Assembly (NCBI GenBank): GCA_007922195.1
Contig: ML682001.1
Span: 750,084 to 814,083 of the forward strand
Direction: 5' to 3'
Length of the DNA: 64,000 nt
Source of the DNA: Podocnemis expansa
Taxonomy: Eukaryota; Chordata; Testudines; Podocnemididae
Part shown: piece by piece, positions 60,301 through 61,765 of the stretch
Numbering within the stretch: position 1 is the first letter of the stretch
Layout: each line of letters begins with the position of its first letter
The notes under the pieces: generated by a model
Databases searched by the model: none
Told to the model about the DNA's origin: nothing
Seen by the model: the letters and a program-made list of their open reading frames with translations, nothing else
Made by a program: the position numbers and the translations under genes

Positions 60301-61146
60301 AAGGGGCCCGAAATGAACACAAGCTATTTTTCTGTTTACTCTCAGCAGTCCTAGGAACAGGGCTAGTTTGTTAACAGAGTCTTGAGAACCAGCAGAGGGT
60401 GTCCAAGAGCAAGAAACCAACATGCACCAGCTCTACGGATGGGTTTAATCTCTCTGGGGCCAGCTGGTGTAAATCAGCATAGCTCTACTGATGTCAGTGG
60501 GCCACCAGGGGAGGATCTGATCCTAAGTGCGAAACCTGGTGGGTGTCATCTGTGGAATGAGTTGGTAGTTCTCAGGCCAGCTCTCTGACAGAATTTGATC
60601 TCTCCAGCCCCTAGTGATTCAGCAGCAAGGAAGGAAAAAAGCTGTAAAACTACCTGGCAGTAAAACTACCAGGTTGTGGAGCCGATGGTGATCTAAAGAT
60701 GTCCCATACCTTTTCCCGTGCTCTCAGCTGGGCCTCAGCATGTGCAGAAAGCAGTTCCTTGCAGACTCCCAAATTCCCAGCTTCCACTGCAAGGAAGAGA
60801 GGTGTGCAGCCATCCTGCAAATGGGACACAAGAAAACCAAAACCTTGGAGGGGTTTGTAACACCACCCCTTTCAATGCAGTGCCCCTGTGGAGAGCACAA
60901 GCCTTGAGTATGGAGCTGGTGGCACAATTCAGCCCCACAGCCCATGGTATTCACTTCGTACCACTCCTCGCCTCCAAGCTGGGCCTGTGTCAGAAAAATT
61001 CCCATCTCATGTGGGGAAAGGCCCCCACTCACCTTGTCTTGGCTCAGTCTCGCATCTCTGTGAGAAGCTTTCAGCAGGATCTGCATCACACCGACTGCCC
61101 CGACAGTGCGGAGGGCTGCGTAGTGAAGAGGCAACTGGTCCTTTGG
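3374..61146 (-). CDS. TRPN1: TRPN1 (NOMPC-type) mechanosensitive TRP channel gene, 25 exons, 5' end outside window
   Basis: The span covers 25 coding exons plus the 3' UTR. TRPN/NOMPC channels are tetrameric, non-selective cation channels of sensory cells; a long N-terminal ankyrin spring tethers the channel to microtubules and converts displacement into gating. The joined exons here give 1530 residues: 27 ankyrin repeats (1-955), pre-membrane linker, S1-S6 with pore and TRP helix (956-1410), and a C-terminal tail (1411-1530). Repeat order, exon-specific loops and the channel core align one to one with fly NOMPC repeats 3-29 (comparison from memory). All introns are GT-AG; 22 are phase 0 and the last two phase 1. 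No frameshift or internal stop is seen. The two first repeats and the N-terminus, roughly 200 residues, are missing because the window ends. TRPA1 and generic ankyrin proteins were considered; the repeat count, the DTYQRIQAQSD motif and the linker fit TRPN best. Confidence 0.95.
3485..3693 (-). CDS. TRPN1: TRPN1 last coding exon and stop codon
   Basis: 209 bp, completing codon 1462 and coding 1463-1530, then stop TAG at 3487-3485. Acceptor ATCCTTAG in phase 1. The product begins GGHIRSPLPAGPLHIEEAID and continues with WPSVALRYYSLKGRMDKAQF and EREL, a probable amphipathic helix, ending QDICKV. The match of phase with the previous exon, the clean stop and the poly(A) signal 105 bases after it support this as the gene's end. 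Orthology of this tail needs a transcript or a related species to confirm. Confidence 0.85.
3694..5823 (-). other. TRPN1 last intron
   Basis: 2.1 kb, phase 1. AT-rich from about 3900 to 4260; the rest is unique-looking sequence. I see no further exon or clear transposon. Confidence 0.7.
5824..5976 (-). CDS. TRPN1: TRPN1 penultimate exon, cytosolic C-terminal tail
   Basis: 153 bp, phase 1 at both ends, completing codon 1411 and coding 1412-1461. Acceptor CCTCCCAG, donor GTACTA at 5823-5818. Translation is hydrophilic and acidic at first (KDLINEEEDLDSASDTRS), then SINMLAHTSMGWIRVTAKRM. Support is the match of phase on both sides, the open frame and the non-repetitive composition. An alternative donor 18 bases upstream (CAA/GTATCA) would be phase 0 and would break the frame with the last exon. 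I recall no clear fly counterpart for this tail. Confidence 0.82.
6229..6400. mobile_element. hAT-type MITE, 172 bp
   Basis: Begins CAGGGTCTCAAACTC and ends GTTTGAGACCCCCTG, an inverted terminal repeat. It is flanked on both sides by the identical 8-bp duplication ATTTAAGG (6221-6228 and 6401-6408), which is the hAT signature. Non-autonomous. Confidence 0.88.
6501..6725 (+). repeat. Dispersed sauropsid repeat (TCATAGA...AGAAGGGACC family)
   Basis: The stretch with AGATCAGAAGGGACCATTA, GTCTAGTCTCATGCCCTG and GAGTTATTAAATTCCTCAAA resembles a repeat I know from turtle genomes. Related copies lie at 50868-50985 and 63420-63665. Class (CR1-related or SINE) is not settled from sequence alone. Confidence 0.6.
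6780..7560. repeat. AT-rich dispersed repeat with (GAAA)n
   Basis: AT-rich tract with repeated AAAATTTTCAT and TTTTGG-type words and inverted arms. It contains a GAAA microsatellite at 7397-7417. Similar tracts occur at 10190-10520, 12950-13250, 45630-45860, 54520-54800 and 56380-56600. Confidence 0.5.
7397..7417. repeat. (GAAA)n microsatellite
   Basis: Five consecutive GAAA units on the plus strand, uninterrupted. Confidence 0.95.
10190..10520. repeat. AT-rich dispersed repeat
   Basis: Holds repeated GGAACATT and AAATTTT words in both orientations, related to the tract at 6780-7560. It lies about 350 bases beyond the donor of the channel exon. No coding content. Confidence 0.5.
10867..12232 (-). 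CDS. TRPN1: TRPN1 exon: linker, S1-S6 channel core and TRP helix in one 1366-bp exon
   Basis: 455 codons plus one base, residues 956-1410. Acceptor TCTTCCAG at 12240-12233 (phase 0 start); donor GTACAA at 10866-10861 (phase 1 end). Order within the exon product: linker with FDLMV and PLDTAVKLS (1-45), coiled or helical TRP-like linker KEKERAKDLLSAAK (45-60), pre-S1 hydrophobic stretch (125-148), S1 near 160-182, S2 195-213, S3 223-247, S4 258-279, S5 297-316, pore helix and filter near 346-362, S6 376-403, then the TRP helix with DTYQRIQAQSDTEWKFG (404-420) and LIRDM. The motif FHHLFGPWAVII before S5 is a TRPN signature. The S5-pore loop carries three N-glycosylation sequons. Without splicing, the frame would run on for 17 further codons to a stop; the phase-matched next exon makes splicing more likely. 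Confidence 0.97.
10949..11023 (-). other. TRPN1: TRP helix after S6
   Basis: Encodes the DTYQRIQAQSDTEWKFG run followed by RAMLIRDM. This run differs at only one residue from fly NOMPC up to the phenylalanine-glycine (my recollection of the fly protein). The TRP helix lies along the membrane and couples the ankyrin spring and linker to the gate. Confidence 0.9.
11144..11185 (-). other. TRPN1: TRPN1 pore helix and selectivity filter
   Basis: Encodes VTLFFSLFGLVDPE. The FGLVDPE segment sits where fly NOMPC has FGQTTTE. The filter glycine is kept, while the residues behind it are more TRPC-like (LFG). Aspartate and glutamate just outside it would give a negatively charged pore entrance. Confidence 0.85.
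11210..11251 (-). other. TRPN1: Three N-glycosylation sequons in the S5-pore loop
   Basis: The loop contains NLS, NAT and NSS within 14 residues. By topology it faces outside the cell, so glycosylation is plausible. Sequons are seen directly; use is inferred. Confidence 0.7.
12290..12720 (+). mobile_element. tRNA-type SINE fragments
   Basis: Phrases such as TTCAATTCCCAGCCCTGCCA, then CTTCTGTAAAATGGGAACAA and a later AGCACCTGGCATGATGG follow the order seen in tRNA-derived SINEs of turtles. A MIR-like piece with GGTGAAACTGAGGCAGAGA follows at 12610-12700. Boundaries are approximate. Confidence 0.5.
12950..13250. repeat. AT-rich dispersed repeat ending in a C run
   Basis: Repeats of AAAATGTTTCATTT-type words in both orientations, with a run of 14 C residues at 13239-13252. 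Same family as 6780-7560. Confidence 0.5.
13270..13770 (-). mobile_element. CR1-like LINE fragment, endonuclease region
   Basis: On the minus strand the translation contains MGDLNYP and later FLEQLALEPTRGKTVLELVL, the pattern of the endonuclease domain of CR1-type non-LTR elements (GDFN and EPTRG motifs). The flanking part to 13770 resembles other dispersed LINE sequence. It is a short, degraded and non-functional fragment. Confidence 0.65.
14506..14712 (-). CDS. TRPN1: TRPN1 exon, ankyrin repeats 28 and 29 (end of spring)
   Basis: 207 bp, 69 codons, residues 887-955. Acceptor TTCCACAG, donor GTAAAG at 14505-14500, phase 0. First core GWSPLHFAAKSGFLACVRLL then VESGATPNLES; second GRTPIQHAAAENHQEVVSFL, ending LKLIEDRK. 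The ending corresponds to fly LMEDKR, where the ankyrin domain hands over to the linker. In the NOMPC structure this junction contacts the TRP helix. Confidence 0.97.
14713..15113 (-). other. Short TRPN1 intron
   Basis: 401 bp, phase 0. No repeat or other feature recognised. Confidence 0.8.
15114..15311 (-). CDS. TRPN1: TRPN1 exon, ankyrin repeats 26 and 27
   Basis: 198 bp, 66 codons, residues 821-886. Acceptor CTTAG at 15316-15312 with a weak pyrimidine tract; donor GTAGAG at 15113-15108; phase 0. First core STPLHLAAQHGHTAVVGLLL then SKSTSQLHLRDKRGRTCLHL; second AAANGHVEMVRALLGQGAEI then NVTDK. Fly has RNGRTGLHIAAMHGHIQMVE and GQGAEINATDR. Confidence 0.97.
15312..16376 (-). other. TRPN1 intron
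   Basis: 1.07 kb, phase 0. Includes a pyrimidine-rich tract on the plus strand near 16005-16140. No transposon recognised. Confidence 0.75.
16377..16484 (-). CDS. TRPN1: TRPN1 exon, ankyrin repeat 25
   Basis: 108 bp, 36 codons, residues 785-820. Acceptor TATTGCAG, donor GTAAGA at 16376-16371, phase 0. Core FTPLHLAAQSGHENLVRLLL then NYPGVQVDGQT; the fly repeat has MTPLHLAAFSGNENVVRLLL and NSAGVQVDAAT, an unmistakable match. Confidence 0.97.
16485..18134 (-). other. TRPN1 intron
   Basis: 1.65 kb, phase 0. A tRNA-like phrase GCCCGGTGGCTAAGGCACTG near 17212 may be the head of a degraded tRNA-derived SINE. Otherwise nothing recognised. Confidence 0.7.
18135..18281 (-). CDS. TRPN1: TRPN1 exon, ankyrin repeat 24 with long C-terminal loop
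   Basis: 147 bp, 49 codons, residues 736-784; 16 residues longer than a canonical repeat. Acceptor TTTCCAAG, donor GTAACA at 18134-18129, phase 0. Core FTALHVAAHSGQLDFVRDML is followed by a Pro/Ser/Lys-rich loop (SEPPKFPSAGQRVKEQGSE). Fly NOMPC carries a comparable loop after its repeat 24, so the break in the ankyrin spring is conserved in place though not in sequence. Confidence 0.94.
18282..19240 (-). other. TRPN1 intron with SINE-like tract
   Basis: 0.96 kb, phase 0. At about 18838-19000 the phrases GGGCCTCAATTTGCTATCTG and TAAAATGGAGATGGTAACG resemble the body of a tRNA-derived SINE. Confidence 0.65.
19241..19339 (-). CDS. TRPN1: TRPN1 exon, ankyrin repeat 23
   Basis: 99 bp, 33 codons, residues 703-735. 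Acceptor CATTAG at 19343-19340, donor GTGAGT at 19240-19235, phase 0. Core MTAIHLAAKHGHINVLEVLK then GSVSLRITSTK; the fly repeat has FTAVHLAAQNGHGQVLDVLK and STNSLRINSKK. Confidence 0.96.
19340..20108 (-). other. TRPN1 intron
   Basis: 0.77 kb, phase 0. No repeat or exon recognised. Confidence 0.75.
20109..20210 (-). CDS. TRPN1: TRPN1 exon, ankyrin repeat 22
   Basis: 102 bp, 34 codons, residues 669-702. Acceptor TGTTGCAG, donor GTAAGT at 20108-20103 chosen to keep phase 0 (a second GT two bases upstream would break the frame). Core NSTPLHLAAAGGHGEVVKVL then LQSGASAADEDG; fly has ATPLQLAAEGGHADVVKALV and RAGASCTEEN. Confidence 0.95.
20211..23114 (-). other. TRPN1 intron
   Basis: 2.9 kb, phase 0. 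Contains the long-palindrome MITE at 22011-22224. The remainder has no recognisable feature. Confidence 0.7.
22011..22224. mobile_element. Long-palindrome MITE (GTCCTGTGGCACTTAA family)
   Basis: Two long inverted arms: the left has AGTCCTGTGGCACTTAA and AGCTTTTGTGGGAGAAAATC, the right has their reverse complements GATTTTCTCCCGCGAAAGCT and TTAAGTGCCACAGGACTCC. It ends in GACGGCTACCCCT. Other copies are at 38152-38386, 46367-46544 and, split, at 58671-60131. Non-coding. Confidence 0.8.
23115..23321 (-). CDS. TRPN1: TRPN1 exon, ankyrin repeats 20 and 21
   Basis: 207 bp, 69 codons, residues 600-668. Acceptor CTCCCCAG, donor GTGAGT at 23114-23109, phase 0. First core GQTPLHLAAENDHSEVVKFF then LKHKPELV; second GSTCAHIAASQGSVAVIKEL then KFNKVGVTTARNK. 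Fly shows GNTCAHIAAMQGSVKVIEEL and FDRSGVISARNK. It is among the best conserved repeats in the gene. Confidence 0.98.
23322..28442 (-). other. TRPN1 intron
   Basis: 5.1 kb, phase 0. Carries a hAT-type element (24658-25235), a T run at 26510-26519, a MIR-like phrase near 27495-27560 (GACTTGCCCAAAGTCACAAA) and a fragment at 27840-27900 related to the GTGGCAC MITE family. The rest is unassigned. Confidence 0.7.
24658..25235. mobile_element. hAT-like non-autonomous element
   Basis: Starts GGGTGACCAGAC and ends GGTCTCCCTAGC, an imperfect inverted repeat. It is flanked by the 8-bp duplication CAGGCTGA (24650-24657 and 25236-25243). The inside is GC-rich and C-rich with many overlapping spurious frames and no transposase. 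Confidence 0.65.
28443..28541 (-). CDS. TRPN1: TRPN1 exon, ankyrin repeat 19
   Basis: 99 bp, 33 codons, residues 567-599. Acceptor TTGGGCAG, donor GTAAGG at 28442-28437, phase 0. Core RTPLHLAALNGQLDVCTSLL then NLSVDVNATD; the fly repeat has QTPLHLAAASGQMEVCQLLL and ELGANIDATD. This exon stands alone between a 3.9-kb and a 5.1-kb intron. Confidence 0.96.
29108..29585. mobile_element. hAT-type non-autonomous element, copy 1
   Basis: 478 bp, starting CAGAGGTTCCTGG and ending GCAAACCACTG, flanked by CACTAGAC and CACTAGAT (7 of 8 bases). A related element lies at 47590-48018; both share ATCATTTTTACAACCCTGAA and GAGCTRCGGGCCACTTTGAA. Confidence 0.75.
31468..31823. mobile_element. hAT-type MITE with CTATGTTCCCTCTAA ends
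   Basis: 356 bp. Terminal inverted repeats CTATGTTCCCTCTAA and TTAGAGGGAACATTG, flanked by exact 8-bp duplications CTCCATCC (31460-31467 and 31824-31831). AT-rich inside, with no coding capacity. Confidence 0.88.
31985..32010. repeat. (GGGGT)n microsatellite
   Basis: About four GGGGT units in a GC-rich block that runs from 31830 to 32180. Confidence 0.85.
32453..32653 (-). CDS. TRPN1: TRPN1 exon, ankyrin repeats 17 and 18
   Basis: 201 bp, 67 codons, residues 500-566; two repeats in one exon. Acceptor TTGGCAG, donor GTAAGG at 32452-32447, phase 0. First core AALHLAAENGHDQIADILLW, then HKAFVNAKTKLGLTPLHLSA and NGYNHLVKLLVETHQASIDA. Fly NOMPC has NKAFINSKSRVGRTALHLAA and HNAVIDILTL at the same sites. 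Confidence 0.97.
32883..33300 (+). mobile_element. tRNA-derived SINE, interrupted
   Basis: Head part 32896-32990 has GGCCCAGTGGTTAGGGCACT and GTGTGACCTCGGGCAAGTTG; the tail resumes at about 33170 with CTCTGTGCCTCAGTTCCCCA. A 170-base piece starting near 32992 (GGATATGTCCACAAAGG) interrupts it and resembles a fragment of the GTCTACAC-ended MITE family. Confidence 0.6.
34330..34560 (+). mobile_element. Ty3/gypsy-type integrase remnant, 5' part
   Basis: On the plus strand a degraded frame shows the C-terminal integrase pattern of vertebrate Ty3/gypsy elements (LLAY then AATGYNPGQLLMG). Frameshifts and an A run at 34495-34502 break it. The CR1 insertion beginning near 34560 interrupts it, and the matching downstream part resumes after 36250. 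Confidence 0.7.
34560..36254 (+). mobile_element. CR1 LINE, 5'-truncated, with internal insertions
   Basis: Nucleotide signature of the 3' end of CR1 ORF2 and its 3' UTR: FNVFINDLEKG-type coding near 34705-34740, CTTGAATACTGAGTGCATTT near 35690, GACTAATCGTCC-type tail on the other strand near 36200, and the degenerate 3' octamer TTCTATGATTGTATG. Many stops and frameshifts make it inactive. It is interrupted by a GC-rich insert around 35037-35288 and by the hAT MITE at 35371-35674. Confidence 0.82.
35371..35674. mobile_element. hAT-type MITE inside the CR1
   Basis: 304 bp, starting CAGGGCCGGCTCT and ending GAGCTGGCCCTG. Exact 8-bp target-site duplication TATATAAA at 35363-35370 and 35675-35682. 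Removing it restores continuous CR1 sequence, so it inserted after the CR1. Confidence 0.92.
36255..36700 (+). mobile_element. Ty3/gypsy-type remnant, 3' part
   Basis: Continues the interrupted integrase C-terminal region (LEPGD, then IKLDGEKG-type residues), with the frame broken. A purine-rich tract at 36675-36690 is a candidate polypurine tract, so LTR remnant may start just after it, but I could not define an LTR boundary. Confidence 0.62.
37158..37256 (-). CDS. TRPN1: TRPN1 exon, ankyrin repeat 16
   Basis: 99 bp, 33 codons, residues 467-499. Acceptor CTCTAG at 37260-37257, donor GTAGGG at 37157-37152, phase 0. Core GWSPLLVAADQGHTEIVKIL and tail HHARVDVFDE; the fly repeat has GWTPLLIACHRGHMELVNNL and ANHARVDVFDT. 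It is flanked on the 5' side by a 2.9-kb and on the 3' side by a 4.5-kb intron. Confidence 0.96.
38152..38386. mobile_element. Long-palindrome MITE (GTGGCACTTAA family), copy 2
   Basis: Inverted arms AGCTTTCATGGGAGAAAATC and GATTTTCTCCCATGAAAGTT, with the outer words AATCCTGTGCACTGAAAGAC and TTAAATGCCACAGAACTCC. It ends in TTTGGCTACCCCT. Same family as 22011-22224. Confidence 0.78.
38429..38760. mobile_element. Palindrome-rich MITE with TTAAGTTGACTT core, copy 2
   Basis: 332 bp. Ends GGCTGTGTCGACACTAGAG and CTCCAGTGTAGACATAGCC are inverted repeats. Inside are repeated GTTGACTT/AAGTCGAC words in both orientations, as in 1501-1909. It lies only 42 bases from the preceding MITE. Confidence 0.75.
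39407..39583. mobile_element. MITE related to the GTGGCAC family
   Basis: Has GGTAGCCGTGTTAGTCTGTG at one end, ACAGATTTCTTTGGTCATAA and its approximate inverse TTATGCCCGAAGAAATCTGT inside, and TACCACAGGACTCTTG at the other end. A diverged subfamily of the 22011-22224 element. Confidence 0.7.
40198..40314 (-). CDS. TRPN1: TRPN1 exon, ankyrin repeat 15
   Basis: 117 bp, 39 codons, residues 428-466. Acceptor GTTGCAG, donor GTATTT at 40197-40192, phase 0. Core HETPLHYCARVGNADVLLEM then LKHMSTSQMQQSINKQ; the fly repeat has ETAFHYCAVAGNNDVLMEM and ISHMNPTDIQKAMNRQ. The HYCA core replaces the usual HLAA in both. Confidence 0.95.
40315..41036 (-). other. TRPN1 intron
   Basis: 0.72 kb, phase 0. No repeat recognised. 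Confidence 0.75.
41037..41165 (-). CDS. TRPN1: TRPN1 exon, long ankyrin repeat 14
   Basis: 129 bp, 43 codons, residues 385-427. Acceptor TTTGCAG, donor GTACGT at 41036-41031, phase 0. Core GETPLHLAAAMKKDKVHFEE with an acidic insertion between the helices, then TKIIAMLLEYNADV. Fly shows the same inter-helix extension (KEEVKIPESDKQIVRMLL), so it is conserved rather than a mis-called intron. Confidence 0.94.
41166..42223 (-). other. TRPN1 intron
   Basis: 1.06 kb, phase 0. No repeat or further exon recognised. Confidence 0.75.
42224..42352 (-). CDS. TRPN1: TRPN1 exon, long ankyrin repeat 13
   Basis: 129 bp, 43 codons, residues 342-384; about ten residues longer than a canonical repeat. Acceptor ACTGGCAG, donor GTGACA at 42223-42218, phase 0. 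Core GECPLHIAVRHCHLPVVESI, then an extended charged loop (LAMEKSHTEAVTCVNQENE). Fly NOMPC has a similar extension at this repeat (ETVKEKHGPDKATTYINSVN), so the insertion is ancestral. Confidence 0.94.
42353..44158 (-). other. TRPN1 intron with local duplication
   Basis: 1.8 kb, phase 0. Contains a direct repeat pair (42919-42972 and 43055-43108). Nothing else recognised. Confidence 0.75.
42919..43108 (+). repeat. Direct repeat pair, about 54 bp each, 136 bp apart
   Basis: TAGCTAGTGAAATGACCACA and the following words ATCACAGGAGAGTAAAGTTG recur as CAGCTAGTGAAATGACCACA and ATCACTGGAGAGTACAGTTG. Only a few mismatches separate the two. Looks like a local segmental duplication of about 136 bp that has since diverged in the middle. 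Confidence 0.8.
44159..44257 (-). CDS. TRPN1: TRPN1 exon, ankyrin repeat 12
   Basis: 99 bp, 33 codons, residues 309-341. Acceptor GGCTGCAG, donor GTAGGTGA at 44158-44151, phase 0. Core DGETAMHIAARHGSLSMIKA then LIEEGGELTWQSK, matching fly TPVHVAARHGNLATLMQLL with EDEGDPLYKS. Repeats 11 and 12 lie within 300 bp of genomic DNA. Confidence 0.95.
44348..44449 (-). CDS. TRPN1: TRPN1 exon, ankyrin repeat 11
   Basis: 102 bp, 34 codons, residues 275-308. Acceptor CTGTCAG, donor GTGATG at 44347-44342, phase 0. Core ETPLHIAARISEGEKVAEML then LKSGADVN; the fly repeat has ETPLHIAARVKDGDRCALML and LKSGASPN. The inserted residue between the two helices (ISEGEK) is shared. The intron after this exon is only 90 bp, the shortest in the gene. 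Confidence 0.95.
45630..45860. repeat. AT-rich dispersed repeat
   Basis: Words such as TTTGAAATGAAACTTTACAA and AAATTTGGAAAGATAAAG relate it to the tracts at 6780-7560 and 54520-54800. Confidence 0.45.
45902..46340 (+). mobile_element. Possible solo LTR (TGTGACAAAGTTCC type)
   Basis: 439 bp starting TGTGACAAAGTTCCTCTGCT and ending TCCTGTCACA, with TG...CA ends and a short inverted terminus (TGTGACA/TGTCACA). The opening phrase and GGTGGGTCCT match an LTR family I recall from turtle genomes. No clear target duplication and no internal coding region. Confidence 0.5.
46367..46544. mobile_element. Long-palindrome MITE, copy 3, with 8-bp TSD
   Basis: Same family as 22011-22224 (GAGTCCTGTGGCACTTAAA and its inverse). 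Flanked by identical TGACCCAA at 46359-46366 and 46545-46552, which indicates an 8-bp target duplication and therefore hAT-like mobilisation for this family. Confidence 0.82.
47590..48018. mobile_element. hAT-type non-autonomous element, copy 2
   Basis: 429 bp, starting CAGTGGCTCCCCAGC and ending GGAAAACACTG; flanked by ATTTACAT and ATTTGCAT (7 of 8). Shares internal sequence with 29108-29585. Confidence 0.78.
48557..48757 (-). CDS. TRPN1: TRPN1 exon, ankyrin repeats 9 and 10
   Basis: 201 bp, 67 codons, residues 208-274; two fused repeats in one exon. Acceptor CTTTCAG, donor GTAGGG at 48556-48551, phase 0. First repeat core CLHIAAKMGHAAVVKALLQR, second NYTALHIAAQHCKPLVVQTL then LGFGAQV and GGK. 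Fly NOMPC shows NYTALHIAVESAKPAVVETL and GFGADV at the same position. Confidence 0.97.
48758..50342 (-). other. TRPN1 intron
   Basis: 1.6 kb, phase 0. A MIR-like phrase (ACAGATGGGGAAACTGAGGC) lies near 49620. AT-rich around 49800-50000. Nothing else recognised. Confidence 0.7.
50343..50441 (-). CDS. TRPN1: TRPN1 exon, ankyrin repeat 8
   Basis: 99 bp, 33 codons, residues 175-207. Acceptor CCTGAAG, donor GTAACC at 50342-50337, phase 0. The repeat DGSTFVHVASEYGHADTALA ends in LLHMPNK; the tail YLHMPNK is identical in character in fly NOMPC at the same repeat and is a good orthology marker, because most ankyrin repeats end in a NAxD-type loop. Confidence 0.96.
50442..51211 (-). other. TRPN1 intron
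   Basis: 0.77 kb, phase 0. Contains the dispersed repeat fragment at 50868-50985. Confidence 0.75.
50868..50985 (+). repeat. Dispersed sauropsid repeat, copy 2
   Basis: TGATAGACTCTAAGGTCAGA, CTCCTGCACAATGCAGGCCA and TGAGTTATTAAAGCCCTCAA show it to be a truncated copy of the family at 6501-6725. Confidence 0.65.
51212..51313 (-). CDS. TRPN1: TRPN1 exon, ankyrin repeat 7
   Basis: 102 bp, 34 codons, residues 141-174. Acceptor GTTGCAG, donor GTGATT at 51211-51206, phase 0. Core DRSPLHIAAERGHTSIVELL followed by TEKF and ending ARTK, matching the fly repeat with the unusual tail DKFKAS and ERTK. The donor GTGATT is weaker than its neighbours. Confidence 0.95.
51314..52666 (-). other. TRPN1 intron
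   Basis: 1.35 kb, phase 0. Contains a small element at 51775-51924 with inverted ends. The rest is unassigned. Confidence 0.7.
51775..51924. mobile_element. Small hAT-like element
   Basis: About 150 bp with inverted termini CAATGGTTTTCAAAC and GTTTGAAAACGATT. The target-site duplication is not clean, so the boundaries are approximate. Confidence 0.55.
52667..52768 (-). CDS. TRPN1: TRPN1 exon, ankyrin repeat 6
   Basis: 102 bp, 34 codons, residues 107-140. Acceptor GTTTCAG, donor GTAAAG at 52666-52661, phase 0. The repeat reads DEGQTPLHVAAWEGDEGLLK at its start, nearly the same as fly GQTPLHIAAAEGDEALLK. It is separated from the upstream exon by a 5.5-kb intron, the longest in the window. Confidence 0.96.
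53562..53627 (+). repeat. 44-bp insertion flanked by 11-bp direct repeats
   Basis: ATGACCAGAGA occurs at 53562-53572 and 53617-53627. The 44 bases between them resemble one outer arm of the GTGGCACTTAA MITE family (GTCTGGTGGCACTTTTAAAG), preceded by an A run. Confidence 0.75.
54520..54800. repeat. AT-rich dispersed repeat
   Basis: AAATGTTTCATTTTGACATT and related words in both orientations; same family as 12950-13250. Confidence 0.5.
56380..56600. repeat. AT-rich dispersed repeat
   Basis: AAAAATGAAACTTTTCCATT followed by inverted-type words. Same family as the other AT-rich tracts. Confidence 0.45.
57150..57530 (+). repeat. GC-rich degenerate minisatellite
   Basis: Repeated words GAGTGACCAGCGGGCAGAG, GTGACCAGTGGGAGGAG, GTGACCACAGGCAGAG and GTGATCAGTGGGTGGAG at irregular spacing of 50-100 bases, alternating with GCGGACGGT or AGCAGCTGGT. 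Immediately after it, GCACTGATTYTCCAGATCAG occurs twice (57560-57590, 57645-57670). Confidence 0.65.
58267..58365 (-). CDS. TRPN1: TRPN1 exon, ankyrin repeat 5
   Basis: 99 bp, 33 codons, residues 74-106; exactly one canonical repeat. Acceptor TTACAG, donor GTGAGT at 58266-58261, phase 0 at both ends. Core GDTVLHASCRKRDVEIAKIL matches the fly repeat GDTALHLAARRRDVDMVRIL. A CA-rich microsatellite lies about 35 bases upstream of the acceptor (58400-58424). Confidence 0.95.
58400..58424. repeat. (CA)n microsatellite
   Basis: Alternating CA units with one CCCC interruption, in the intron just upstream of the repeat-5 exon. Confidence 0.9.
58671..60131. mobile_element. Long-palindrome MITE, copy 4, split by an insertion
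   Basis: Left arm 58671-58758 (GGGGTAGCTATGTAAGTCTA, then CCTTGTGGCACTTAAAGGCT); right arm 60003-60131 (TTCTCCCACGAAAGCTCATG, then TTAAGTGCCACAGGAGTCC). The two halves fit the uninterrupted copy at 22011-22224. Confidence 0.78.
58759..60002. mobile_element. 1.24-kb GC-rich insertion, unclassified
   Basis: Splits the MITE around it. Flanks show an imperfect duplication, TAGGTGA (58752-58758) and TAGATGA (60003-60009). It begins near TGTGGCACCCGACC and ends near CCTGCTACAT, so an LTR with TG...CA ends is possible. Open frames of 220 and 144 codons on the plus strand are of proline- and arginine-rich composition typical of GC-rich non-coding DNA; I recognise no protein in it. Confidence 0.5.
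60710..60814 (-). CDS. TRPN1: TRPN1 exon, ankyrin repeat 4
   Basis: 105 bp, 35 codons, residues 39-73. Acceptor TTTGCAG, donor GTATGG at 60709-60704. Both ends are phase 0. The repeat opens DGCTPLFLAVEAGN and has the helix CKELLSAH; fly NOMPC has PLLLAVESGN and CRELLAA at the same place, which fixes the register. Confidence 0.93.
61033..61146 (-). CDS. TRPN1: TRPN1 exon, ankyrin repeat 3 (NOMPC numbering)
   Basis: 114 bp, 38 codons, residues 1-38 of the visible protein. Acceptor is a pyrimidine run plus GCAG at 61150-61147; donor is GTGAGT at 61032-61027. The exon starts and ends in phase 0. It encodes a divergent repeat with the core LPLHYAAL and helix IVQ-like VGVMQILLKAS, matching fly NOMPC at its repeat with TAVHLVSS. 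It is the most upstream exon I can identify; repeats 1 and 2 must lie beyond 64000. Confidence 0.88.
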
Positions 61147-61765
61147 CTGCAAGGGGGAAAGAAGGCAAGGGGCAGATTTAGATTAACACCCTCAGGGGAC
61201 AGAGACTGTGGATTTCTCTTTTAATCTCTTACACTCCCTGCAAAGCACCATGTGCCCTTCCAGTGCCTCAGAAATAACAATGATTCTGGTGCTGAAAGGG
61301 TACGGGCTGAGGGGCAGCTTTCTCGCTGGAGGACAGAGCTGCCCCTCCATGGGGATGGCATGGTAATTCCAGTCTGCCTTGGGTGCAGCAAAGTTAGGTC
61401 TCCGAGCGGGAGACCGCACCTGGGAATGAGTCAGTAGGGTAACAGCGACCAGTCAGGCCTTCTCCCAGTGAGTTGCTCGGGTTTTCTTGTAGGGGGCTTT
61501 GGATGCATAGTGACCGTTGTAAGGACTGTCCGTCCAATTGTGAGCCTAGCACCGCATTAGGCTCTGAAGGGAGGACAGTGCTAGATAGGGAGAGACAACT
61601 TCTCCATGCCTAGCAAGCATCCCACTGCTCTGGCTTGCATGGGTTGTTTGTCATGACCATACCAAGCCCTGGGCAGTGAGCTCGGGGCCTTGTAGTGAAG
61701 GGCAGCTGAACCTAGGAAAAAGAGTTTGTCTCCAACAGCACCTCTGGATCTCAAAGGGCTTAAGT

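Larger units (their letters stand above)
58366..60709 (-). other. TRPN1 intron
   Basis: 2.3 kb, phase 0. Mostly occupied by a palindromic MITE that is split by a 1.24-kb GC-rich insertion. 60140-60700 has no recognised feature. Confidence 0.75.
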
